Of a stretch of DNA of 64,000 bases, positions 1 through 7,966 are shown in pieces; within the stretch, counting starts at the first letter, position 1, and every line of letters starts with the position of its first letter. Location of the stretch: NCBI GenBank assembly GCA_041586615.1, contig JBFGZS010000018.1:1-64000 (forward strand). The letters are read 5' to 3'. Source of the DNA: Motiliproteus sp041586615. Its GTDB lineage: Bacteria; Pseudomonadota; Gammaproteobacteria; Pseudomonadales; Balneatricaceae. Both the position numbers and the translations under genes were made by a program. Below the pieces are notes generated by a model. It did no database searches, was not told the DNA's origin, and saw only the letters and a list, made by a program, of their open reading frames with translations.

Positions 1-265
1 GCATTCTGACAAAACCTATCAGAGCTATCTGAGGAGCGCGCGTGCCTGGCTCTGGTGAATTATGCAGATTCTCTGCTTGTGTATCTCCTACGGGCAATAT
101 TTGCTGACAGACGAGGCAACCAGGGCCATTAAGCGGGCGTCTGGTGTCCTTGCTGATAATTATCCGACTAACCTGGATGTCCTGTCCTGCTGTTCTGTTT
201 GACTTGGGTGTCTCATTAATGTGTCATTAATGTGGGTGTCCCATTTAAAACTTGCCATTTAAAAC
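1..265. other. Left-edge stretch without a recognisable gene
   Basis: No convincing complete gene is seen here. A reading frame entering from the left edge on the plus strand ends in TGA at 56-58 and could be the 3' end of a gene, but too little is present to recognise it. Close to the channel gene there are two back-to-back short duplications: GTSTCATTAAT twice (210-231) and CATTTAAAACTT twice (242-253 and 256-267). They look like replication slippage products and resemble other junction repeats in this window. Confidence 0.4.
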
Positions 266-1129
266 TTATAAGTCTGTCTCTCTGCGGCTGTGCTGATCCT
301 GCACCAGTTGTTTTAGTTGGCCGATCTCGGCGCGCAATGCCTTCATCTCGGCATGTATATCGGCTTCGATATGGTCGCGTGCCTGGTCTACTGCAACAAC
401 GGTGGCCTCGGTCTCTGACTCGGTGAAACTCTGCATGGCGTTAACAATGATCGCGATAAACAGATTCAGCATCGTAAAGGTGGCGATCAGGATAAACGGC
501 ACAAAGAATGCCCAGGCGTAGGGATAGGTTTCCATGACCGGTCGTGCGATCCCCATTGACCAACTCTCTAGGGTCATAATCTGAAACAGGGTATAGAGCG
601 ACGCTCCGATACCGCCAAACCACTCCGGGAAAGCACTACCGAACAGGTTGGTGGCGATAACAGCAAACACGTAATAGATGAGCAGTAGTACCAGCGCGAT
701 GGAAGCCAGTCCGGGAATCGATGCCAGCAGCGCGCCCACGACCCGCCGCATGGATGGCACAATAGATAAGATGCGTAATACCCGTAGTACCCGTAGCGCA
801 CGCAATACCGAGAATGGGCCGGTGGCCGGTACCAGTGCAATGCCTACTACCACAAAATCGAATAGGCTCCAGGGGTCGCGGAAAAATGGCCCCCGATAAA
901 CATAAAGCCGAAGCACAATCTCGATGACGAAAACTGCCAAAATAGCGCTGTCCAATAACAGAATCAGATCACCAAAGGCTGCCATGATGGCCGGGACTGT
1001 TTCCAATCCTAGGCTGATGGCATTGATGACGATCAGCGTCAGGATCGTATGTTGAAATAGGTTTCGATTGATGAGGCGGTGGCAGGTGGCGCGAAGGCCA
1101 TCCGCGGGTAGCGGTCGTTGTGAGGTCAT
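266..1129 (-). CDS. Bacterial voltage-gated sodium channel (BacNav family ion transporter)
   Basis: Single-domain six-helix channel that would assemble as an inner-membrane tetramer and admit Na+ on depolarisation. Visible parts: S1 about 26-48, S2 57-79, S3 86-103, S4 107-130 with gating arginines at three-residue spacing (R110, R113, R116, R119), S5 136-160, the pore signature TLESWSM at 186-192, S6 206-232, and a charged heptad-like C-terminal tail (about 240-285) typical of the BacNav neck and coiled coil. The TLESWSM filter is the family hallmark and predicts Na+ selectivity by the Glu188 ring. Length 287 aa fits the family (about 270-290). No good Shine-Dalgarno precedes the ATG, so the start is less certain than the identity. 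It is the first of five consecutive ion-transport genes. Confidence 0.93.
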   Translation of the reverse strand: MTSQRPLPADGLRATCHRLINRNLFQHTILTLIVINAISLGLETVPAIMAAFGDLILLLDSAILAVFVIEIVLRLYVYRGPFFRDPWSLFDFVVVGIALVPATGPFSVLRALRVLRVLRILSIVPSMRRVVGALLASIPGLASIALVLLLIYYVFAVIATNLFGSAFPEWFGGIGASLYTLFQIMTLESWSMGIARPVMETYPYAWAFFVPFILIATFTMLNLFIAIIVNAMQSFTESETEATVVAVDQARDHIEADIHAEMKALRAEIGQLKQLVQDQHSRRETDL

Positions 1130-1545
1130 GGTGCAGAATCCGGTGTCAGTGATTAGAGGATCAATATGAAAACGGCAACGTAATACCGAGCAAAAAATGT
1201 CGCCTTGGTAGGCGGTTTATGAATGCACCGCCATGGCATAAGGCCATCTGCGACAAGGACGGACAGGCGCCGGTCTGGTCGTCATCAAAAGACCGAATAG
1301 ATCGGTATTCTGATGCCAGGTTAATAGTGTCTTGTGGGCTGGATTACAAGCCATAAGCGTAAAAACAGTGTTTGATTCCTTGCCGTCGGGGTCAAGCATT
1401 TTCCTGCCGAACACCGGCATAGATAACGGGGGGCTATCAGCACCCGTTTTACTGGAGTTCGAGTCGCGGAATAGGCAGCATCTTTACGGTTGAAGACTAT
1501 AATCTGTCGATAAATCAATGTTGTTTATGCACAGGAACCTCAATC
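1130..1545. other. Intergenic region between sodium channel and corA, holding repeat copy A
   Basis: This divergent gap holds repeat copy A (1165-1327). The remaining 200 bases up to corA are non-coding as far as I can see; short open frames there are by-products of the repeat. The corA ribosome-binding site is AGGA eight bases before the ATG. Confidence 0.6.
1165..1327 (+). repeat. Dispersed MITE-like repeat, copy A
   Basis: About 163 bp, sharing long blocks with copies at 21754, 31261 and 40501, including the core GACAAGGACGGACAGGCGCC and the block GTCATCAAAAGACCGAA. The left terminus has drifted relative to copies B and C, while the right terminus (GGTTAATAG) is kept. The GGCGGTTCAT hairpin seen in copy B is present but mutated. 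This is the most diverged of the full-length copies, so probably the oldest. It does not encode a protein. Confidence 0.85.
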
Positions 1546-2610
1546 ATGGTTGAGTCTTTCAACAGTACCGCGGTCAAACGAGGGCTTGCACCCGGATCAT
1601 TAATCCATGTTGGCGAAGTACTGGACAGCGTGACCCGTATGTCGGTCATTGATTATGACAAGAGTAACGTCGAGGAAGTACAGATCGAGTCGTTGGATGA
1701 AATTCTGCAATATAAAGAGCGGGATAGCGTCACCTGGGTCATTATTGAAGGGCTGACCAACGTCGAGATCGTCGAAAAGATCGGCGCTATCTTCGCTATT
1801 CATGTCTTGGTACTCGAAGACATTCTCAATACCCATCAGCGGCCCAAATTTGAAGAGTACGACGATTACCTGTACGTAGTGCTCAAAAGCCTGGTGCTGC
1901 AAGAGGGGACATTTTCCGTCAGTTATGAGCAGGTTAGCTTGCTGGTGTTGAAGAATTTCGTCTTTCTGTTTAAAGAGAAGACCGACGACCTGCTCGACCC
2001 CATTCTTATGCGTATCCGCAGCAGTAAGGGGCGGATGCGTAGTCTTGGGCCGGACTATTTGATGTATGCGATTCTGGATAGCATCGTCGATCAGAATTTT
2101 GTCCTTATTGATGCCCTCGATGAAGCCATAACCTCGCTGGAGGAGGAGCTGTTTGACCGGCCGACACCGCAGACCATGCATGGGATTCAGCGGCTGAAAC
2201 GGGAACTGATCAGTATCCGTCGCTATGTATCGCCTATCCGCGAATTGATGGCCGAGCTGCTGCGCAGCGAGTCGGCGTTGATCCAGGCTTCGACGGCGAT
2301 CTACCTACGCGATGTGTCTGACCATGTGGTACGGGTGATCGAACTGCTGGAGTCCTATCGGGATATTTTGTCGGGGCTGATAGAGATCTATATTTCGGGT
2401 GTCAGTAATAAGATGAACGAGGTGATGAAAGTGTTAACCTTGTTCGCCTCGATCTTTATCCCGTTGACGTTCCTGACCGGTATCTACGGGATGAACTTCG
2501 ACTATATGCCCGAGCTCAAGTACCGCTGGAGCTATCCCATCTTGTGGGGCGCGTTTATTAGCATTCCAACGGTCCTGTTGGTCTACTTCAAAAAGAAAGA
2601 CTGGCTGTGA
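1546..2610 (+). CDS. corA: Magnesium/cobalt transporter CorA
   Basis: Inner-membrane Mg2+ (also Co2+/Ni2+) channel forming pentamers. The protein (354 aa) has the acidic cytoplasmic N-domain, a long helical region (about 190-290), then two C-terminal membrane helices. The signature YGMN motif at the end of the first one (near residue 315, followed by FDYMPEL) is diagnostic. A positively charged C-terminus (KKKDWL) is also typical. The start is supported by AGGA about eight bases upstream. It lies divergent from the sodium channel gene and convergent with the next gene. Confidence 0.95.
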   Translation: MVESFNSTAVKRGLAPGSLIHVGEVLDSVTRMSVIDYDKSNVEEVQIESLDEILQYKERDSVTWVIIEGLTNVEIVEKIGAIFAIHVLVLEDILNTHQRPKFEEYDDYLYVVLKSLVLQEGTFSVSYEQVSLLVLKNFVFLFKEKTDDLLDPILMRIRSSKGRMRSLGPDYLMYAILDSIVDQNFVLIDALDEAITSLEEELFDRPTPQTMHGIQRLKRELISIRRYVSPIRELMAELLRSESALIQASTAIYLRDVSDHVVRVIELLESYRDILSGLIEIYISGVSNKMNEVMKVLTLFASIFIPLTFLTGIYGMNFDYMPELKYRWSYPILWGAFISIPTVLLVYFKKKDWL

Positions 2611-2671
2611 CGGCCATGGATAGTCTGGATCTGTCGAGCGGTATTCGGCGCCGCTTGTAGCGCGATAACGC

Positions 2672-2698
2672 CGTAACGCTGCGGCGGGTCACAGCGTT
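2672..2698. terminator. Possible hairpin between convergent corA and channel genes
   Basis: The inverted repeat AACGCTG/CAGCGTT is separated by about 12 bases in the 136-bp gap between convergent genes. No U-run follows, so an intrinsic terminator role is only suggested by position. Confidence 0.3.
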
Positions 2699-2746
2699 GC
2701 GATGGTTGACATTGGAGTCGCGTCTGAGCCTTCATGGGGGCTGTCG

Positions 2747-3814
2747 CTATTCACCCAGATAGCGGTAGGTGATATCGGTCCATTTCGGGCTGTTGAGAAA
2801 CTTCAGCAATGCACGGTTGAGGGGTTCACGCAACGGACTGCCGGTGGGCAGCGCAATGGCGTAGGACTGACGATCAAACTCACCGGGTAGTACCTGCAGA
2901 GGCTGGCTGGGGCGTTGACCGATGAGGTATTTCAGCAGCGGGGTGTCGTAGACCACGGCGTCGCTCTTACCTGCGCTCATCTCATCGAGGGCGATAGCCG
3001 GCGTTGGCGCGCTGACGTACCCCAGGTGCTGAGCCCTAAGGTAGCTCTCACTGGTTGATCCGGTAACACTACCCACCCGAACCCGTGCCAGATCTTGCGG
3101 CCCCTGGATGCTGCTGCCTAACTCGGCAACGGTCAGCGAGGTGGTGATGGCGGCGGTGAAGGTCGAAATCAGGATCAGACCGGCGAACATCCACACCAGC
3201 GCCACCAGCCGTCCTCCCAGCGTCAGCGGTGCCTTGTCACCGTAGCCGACGGTCGTCATGGTTACGGCAGCCCACCAGAATCCATCCCCAATACCTTTCA
3301 GTGGCTTGGGGTCAAACTGTGCACTGTTGCGGCGGCGTTCCAGCAACCAGACTATCAGGCCAAATATCAGTAGCAGCGAGCCCAACGAGGCGATGACTTT
3401 TAAAAATGCGGATGAGAAGAACGCTTCAAACAGCAGCGAAAAGCGATTCTGGTTGTTGTGCGGTACCGCGATGCTCAGCCCGGTCGTGTAGAAGGGATGG
3501 CTGAAATCGAGCATCTCTTCCCGGGTATGGGTGACGGTTAGCGCCGCGATGGCGACGTCTAACCGGCCTTCGTTGACGCCGGTAATTAAGCCGGTAAGAT
3601 CTTCCTCAACGAACTGATATTCCAGATTCAGCTCACGGGCCAGCTCGCGCCACAAATCAATACTGATACCGCTCCATTGACCCTCGGCATTTTTCATCGC
3701 AAATGGCGGCGCGACTTTGGTGCCAACCTGCAGCATGTCGGGTGCCGCCCGGGCCGTACTGGCGAGACCGAGGGTCAGTAGCAGTACCAGCGACAACAGG
3801 ACGCGAATGTTCAT
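2747..3814 (-). CDS. Prokaryotic ionotropic glutamate-receptor-like potassium channel (GluR0 type)
   Basis: A signal peptide (1-23, cleavage near ARA-AP) precedes a split periplasmic solute-binding domain: S1 about 28-130, with the ligand Arg in LTVTHTR (R98), and S2 about 228-355. Between the halves lie TM1 (137-158), a pore helix and the filter TTVGYGD (188-193), and TM2 (203-225). This S1-TM1-P-TM2-S2 order is that of Synechocystis GluR0, and TVGYG is a K+ filter, so amino-acid binding should gate K+ flow across the inner membrane. The start has AGAGG six bases upstream. Automated tools could call it an ABC substrate-binding protein, but the membrane pore argues against that. Confidence 0.88.
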   Translation of the reverse strand: MNIRVLLSLVLLLTLGLASTARAAPDMLQVGTKVAPPFAMKNAEGQWSGISIDLWRELARELNLEYQFVEEDLTGLITGVNEGRLDVAIAALTVTHTREEMLDFSHPFYTTGLSIAVPHNNQNRFSLLFEAFFSSAFLKVIASLGSLLLIFGLIVWLLERRRNSAQFDPKPLKGIGDGFWWAAVTMTTVGYGDKAPLTLGGRLVALVWMFAGLILISTFTAAITTSLTVAELGSSIQGPQDLARVRVGSVTGSTSESYLRAQHLGYVSAPTPAIALDEMSAGKSDAVVYDTPLLKYLIGQRPSQPLQVLPGEFDRQSYAIALPTGSPLREPLNRALLKFLNSPKWTDITYRYLGE

Positions 3815-3839
3815 AGGTAACCTCTGTTTAGCTTCTCTG

Positions 3840-3869
3840 CGCCCCCCCCCCTTCGTGTCGAGGGGGGGC
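3840..3869. repeat. C10/G7 homopolymer hairpin upstream of the GluR-like gene
   Basis: A run of ten C residues (3842-3851) and a run of seven G residues (3862-3868) can pair as GCCCCCCC/GGGGGGGC around a short loop. It lies between the stop of the mechanosensitive channel gene and the start of the GluR-like gene, both on the minus strand. It may act as a transcription terminator or attenuator between them, or may simply be a slippage-prone tract. Confidence 0.45.
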
Positions 3870-3892
3870 AGGGTGAGCGGTATGTCGTAACG

Positions 3893-6800
3893 TTAAGGGG
3901 TGGTCGCGGGTGTGACCGGGTCAGGTGCACCGCTGCCCGAGATGACCGTGCCGGGTTGAAGTGTTTTGAGGGTTTCCAGATCGTTGGAACGAATATGCAG
4001 ATCGCGCTGCGGGAATGGGATAGCGATCCCTTCGGCGGCGAACGCCTTGTTGATCAGCCGGTTCAGCCGGTCGCGCAGTAACATAATCTCTGCCGGCGAG
4101 GGCACAAACACCCGCAGGTTGAAATCCAGCGAACTCTCACCGTGCAGCATAAACACCACCGAAGGGCCCGGGTCTTTCAGCACTTCGGGCTGGGCTGATG
4201 CCAGTTCCATCAGGAGTTCGCCGACCCGATCAATGTCACTGCCGTACGCGACGCCAATGGGGATGACCAGACGGTTGATGGTATCGGTGCGGGTCCAGTT
4301 GGTCACATCGCGGGTAATCAGCGTCCGGTTGGGAACCATGACCTCCTGGCGGTCAAAGTTGACGATGGTGGTGGCGCGGATATTGATCCGCTCAACCTTG
4401 CCCGACAGCGTGCCGATAGTGACCGTATCCCCGGGACGCACCGGGCGTTCGATGAGCAGGATCAGACCGCTGACAAAGTTGGAGACGATCTCTTGCAGAC
4501 CGAAACCGAGGCCAACGCCGATGGCTGCCATCAGCCAGCCAAGCCGCCCCAGGTCGAGGTGGAGTTCGGCCAGGGCAAAGAAAAAGCCCATGACAAACAA
4601 GGTGTAGCGGGAGATGGTCAGGGTGGCGTATTTGACCCCTTCATCCATCTTCAGACGTGGAAACAGCGCCACTTCATACAGGCCGGGCAGTATACGCAGC
4701 GTCCAGAATGTCGCGATCAGGAACAGGATGAACCGTAGGAAATCACCGGCCGTGACAAATTCAGCCTCAGCGCCGGTAACCCTGACGGTGTACAGGTGTA
4801 GCTCATCGAGGGTGCGTAGCGCTTGCTCGTCCATCCCCCACAGATTCAGGAGTGTCACGCCCGCTGCCACAATAAACAGCAGGCGTAAAATTCGCTGCAT
4901 GCGCCCGGCTTCGGATACGTCTATCTCGCCTGGATCGACAGCCGCCTCTTTCGCGGTGCGGGGGGATGCCTCTCCTTGCGCCACCGCGGCGTTGGTAACC
5001 GGCACGCCGGCCTGTTTGGGCGCGGATATTACCGTATTGGAGGTGTCGGTACTGAAGGCGTTAGCCGACGCGGACTGAACCACGGGGCGTCGACTGAAAA
5101 AGGTCAGCAGTGCCGCGATAATCCTGCGGTACAGGGGGGGAAGAATGACCAATACCGCCAGTGATCCGCCCAGACTGACGACGATCGATTGGGAGGCATA
5201 CCGGTGTCCGGTAACATCCAGTACCAAGGCGGCAACGGCGGTGGCCTTAATCAGCATCGCGATGGTTTTCCAGTGCCGGCTGATAAAGGGGGCGTTGAGT
5301 GCCTGCAGGTGATGCTGGATAAAGGGCGAGCGTTCCCGCACCAGACGGGTAACGCCGATCAGGGCTGAAATCAGGAATAAGGTGTAGAAGACACGGGGCA
5401 CGGCTTCGAACTCAAACGGGCTGTGCAGGAATATATCGCGCGGCATCAACCAGATGAGGTAGCCGAACAGGAACCAGCGAATGGCCTTGTAAAAAGCATT
5501 CGCCGCCGGCCTGGGCAGATCGAATTGCACCTCGGTGATACTGCGGCGGGCGAAGAATGAGCGACAGAAGAACCACAGAAACAGGAACAGGGCCAGGTGT
5601 TCAAACAGCCTGAAACCGACAGAACCGATACCGGCGGGCAGTTGCGCCGAATTAAGCATTTTTGCCACGATAAAGAAATAAGCGGGAACCAGGGCCGCGC
5701 TGATGACTCCGGTGATGATGACCAGTCCGCCCAGGTGCAGCAGTCGACCCTGTGCTACGACCCGGTCGTTGATGTTGCGGGTAATCTGGCGGACCCTGTT
5801 ACGGGCATAAAACAGGCCGATAGGTAGCAGCGGGAACAAGAACAGGGCGGATAGCAGGCTAGCGGGCGTCGTCATGACCTCGGCCAGTCGAGAGCGGATC
5901 TCGGCTGACATGAGATTTGATAGCCAGAAAAAGCCTTTCTTGAGCTCGCCGGGCAGCGGACTGATGGCCTCAGGGCCCAGGGATCTGGTGTCTTTGAGCC
6001 AGAACGCGCGGCTACGGATAAACCGTTGTAGCTCATTGAGGGTTTCCAGCCGCTTGCCTGTCAGCAATTGCAGATTTTGCCCCAGACTGATCATTTCGGT
6101 CAGCACGCTTTTCTCGTCACGTAACGCGTTGCGGTATTCAGGCAGTAACGCGGCCGTCGCCGCTAAGAAACGTTTCTGTTCGGCGCCCTCCAGCAGTGCC
6201 GACACCTCAGAGCGCTCGGTCTCGAATCGTTCACTCAGCCCGAGTAGCGTGTCTTCGATATTGAAGCGATCGCTGCGGTACTGATTCAGCGTTTGAATCG
6301 CTGCGCCGTTGCGTAATGTGCGGTTTAGCAGCGTCCGCCGCAGCCGCACCTGTTGCAGTGTTTGTTTGACCCGTTCGGCGGTAGCACCGGCCAGCTCAAA
6401 GTTAGTAATAAGGTCCCGGATGGCGATCAGTTCATCGCGTTCGGTCGCCAAGCGTTTATCTTGTTCGGATTCGTCTTTTTTCAGATTGATTAGCTGGCTC
6501 TGTAGGTCGCGCTGATGTTTTAGTGAGCGCGCCGTGAGTGTTTCCCAGTTGGTAATAAAGCGATCTTGGGGGGACGTGGCGGCTTGGGCTTCGATTTCCT
6601 TTTGCTGCAGGGCTACATCGGCTTTTTCTGATTCAACCGCCAGCGCGCTTTGTAGGGACTGGTTATAGTTTTCCAACGCACGTTCCAGCTGAGCGATCTG
6701 TTTTTCAGCGACTTCCTGTTGCAATCGATGCAGCGGTTCGCTTTCACGAATCCAGAGTAGTTCGTCCCTGTAGGTGTTGGCCCATTGCGTAGCAATCTGA

Positions 6801-7546
6801 CGGTCAATCTGGGTGTTTTCCCTCTGCAGGTCGACAATGCGCCGTTCCGCTTCTGTGGCGCTGGTTGCGGCTGTTTGCGTCAATAATTCAAGACGTTGTG
6901 TCGCCGCCTCAATACGCCGTTGTACCTGGTCTATTCGGGCCGCCTGGTTTTCTTCCAGATGCCGTTGCACCGATTGCTGGTTCAGTAACTGGCTGAGATG
7001 CGTACGCGCTTGTTGCAGCTGGTTGTCCAGCGCGTCGTAACCCGCTTTGCTGAAGGGGCCCTTTGCGGATGTCGACGGCGTTTTATCCAGTTCTTTGTGC
7101 TGTTGTTGCGCCTGTTTGAGTTCGGCGGATAGTGAATGGCGTTGCTGCAGCAATTGCTGCTGGGTGTCCACCTGGGTCAGGTATTCCTCGAGAAGCGTCG
7201 CCTGTCGTTTCCATGAGCCCTTTAGCTGCTTTTCCTGGGTACTGGCTTTGGCATCGTCAGGAAGCTGTCCGATCTCTTTTTTTGCCGTGTCGAGCAGCTC
7301 TTTGGCCTGGTCCAGATTGCTGATAATGCCGCCGTTCGATGACGCGGCAGGGGGCAGGGCGGCCTGGCTGATGTTTAGGACACTGGCGAAAAGTAGGGCG
7401 AGGCAGGTAACAATCAGCGTTGTCGCCTTAGCGCGGCTTACATGGCCTTTAGCGACAGGCAAGCGGGAGCTTATAGCAGGAGATCGAGAATTTATAGCAG
7501 AAGAACGAGAACTTATAGCAGGGAAGCGGGAACATGGAATCGTCAT
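3893..7546 (-). CDS. Large mechanosensitive channel, MscK/KefA type (MscS superfamily)
   Basis: About 1217 aa. An unusually long, Ser/Arg-rich n-region leads into the hydrophobic core LIVTCLALLFA of a signal peptide. A periplasmic coiled-coil region with many Q/E/L heptads (about 80-500) follows, then about eleven membrane segments, and the MscS pore and beta domain near the C-terminus (GVGLGFGLQEIVSNFVSG, then RPVRPGDTV). This matches MscK/MscM-size family members, which open under hypo-osmotic membrane tension to release solutes. I chose the ATG at 7546 because GGAG lies six bases before it; an ATG six codons upstream lacks this. A low-complexity cytoplasmic linker (about 840-900) is rich in Ala, Ser and Thr. 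Confidence 0.9.
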   Translation of the reverse strand: MTIPCSRFPAISSRSSAINSRSPAISSRLPVAKGHVSRAKATTLIVTCLALLFASVLNISQAALPPAASSNGGIISNLDQAKELLDTAKKEIGQLPDDAKASTQEKQLKGSWKRQATLLEEYLTQVDTQQQLLQQRHSLSAELKQAQQQHKELDKTPSTSAKGPFSKAGYDALDNQLQQARTHLSQLLNQQSVQRHLEENQAARIDQVQRRIEAATQRLELLTQTAATSATEAERRIVDLQRENTQIDRQIATQWANTYRDELLWIRESEPLHRLQQEVAEKQIAQLERALENYNQSLQSALAVESEKADVALQQKEIEAQAATSPQDRFITNWETLTARSLKHQRDLQSQLINLKKDESEQDKRLATERDELIAIRDLITNFELAGATAERVKQTLQQVRLRRTLLNRTLRNGAAIQTLNQYRSDRFNIEDTLLGLSERFETERSEVSALLEGAEQKRFLAATAALLPEYRNALRDEKSVLTEMISLGQNLQLLTGKRLETLNELQRFIRSRAFWLKDTRSLGPEAISPLPGELKKGFFWLSNLMSAEIRSRLAEVMTTPASLLSALFLFPLLPIGLFYARNRVRQITRNINDRVVAQGRLLHLGGLVIITGVISAALVPAYFFIVAKMLNSAQLPAGIGSVGFRLFEHLALFLFLWFFCRSFFARRSITEVQFDLPRPAANAFYKAIRWFLFGYLIWLMPRDIFLHSPFEFEAVPRVFYTLFLISALIGVTRLVRERSPFIQHHLQALNAPFISRHWKTIAMLIKATAVAALVLDVTGHRYASQSIVVSLGGSLAVLVILPPLYRRIIAALLTFFSRRPVVQSASANAFSTDTSNTVISAPKQAGVPVTNAAVAQGEASPRTAKEAAVDPGEIDVSEAGRMQRILRLLFIVAAGVTLLNLWGMDEQALRTLDELHLYTVRVTGAEAEFVTAGDFLRFILFLIATFWTLRILPGLYEVALFPRLKMDEGVKYATLTISRYTLFVMGFFFALAELHLDLGRLGWLMAAIGVGLGFGLQEIVSNFVSGLILLIERPVRPGDTVTIGTLSGKVERINIRATTIVNFDRQEVMVPNRTLITRDVTNWTRTDTINRLVIPIGVAYGSDIDRVGELLMELASAQPEVLKDPGPSVVFMLHGESSLDFNLRVFVPSPAEIMLLRDRLNRLINKAFAAEGIAIPFPQRDLHIRSNDLETLKTLQPGTVISGSGAPDPVTPATTP
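7466..7524 (-). repeat. In-frame 21-bp repeat in the signal-peptide region of the MscK-like gene
   Basis: TTATAGCAG recurs at 7471, 7492 and 7513, exactly 21 bp apart, so the protein has three seven-residue units of the type AISSRSS / AINSRSP / AISSRLP. The array lies between the start codon and the hydrophobic signal core. Being in frame, unit gain or loss would alter only the n-region length. Confidence 0.8.
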
Positions 7547-7966
7547 GCGTTTCTCCGTGACCAAGCGAATGCATATAGATATCGCTATGGGAATACGTGG
7601 GTGGCACTGATTACAGCACGGATTACATCAGGCGCTTGAAAATCAACCTTGTACGGCGATCAATATGACCTCGCCTTAAAGGGCTGAGTGTAAGGAGAGC
7701 ATAGCGGTTTGTGCAAGCTTCTTGTGCAGATTGCTACAACGTGGCACTGCTGGGAAAAACAACGACCACTGGCGCTGAATGGTGCAGGAATCGGAATGAT
7801 ATTAAGGCGATATTTACTGAATTATTAATAGGTTAGTCTCGTTGTTTGTGACGAATTGGCAGCCGATGCAGCAAAGACTAATATATTTCTATCAAAACAC
7901 TCGAAAGCCTCTGGACGCCGCTTTCCACTAGACTATATATAACGGATCAGTTAAGGAGGAAAGGCA
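7547..7966. other. Divergent intergenic region between MscK-like and P-type ATPase genes
   Basis: No gene is seen in about 420 bp. The stretch near 7800-7950 is AT-rich and holds TATATATAA-like sequence about 30 bases before the ATPase start, a plausible -10 region. The ATPase has an exceptionally good ribosome-binding site (AAGGAGG, 7954-7960) spaced six bases from the ATG. Confidence 0.5.

Noticed and set aside
2747..3814. Ordinary ABC-transporter amino-acid-binding protein
   Set aside because: Two membrane helices and a TVGYG pore loop interrupt the binding domain; no permease or ATPase gene is adjacent.
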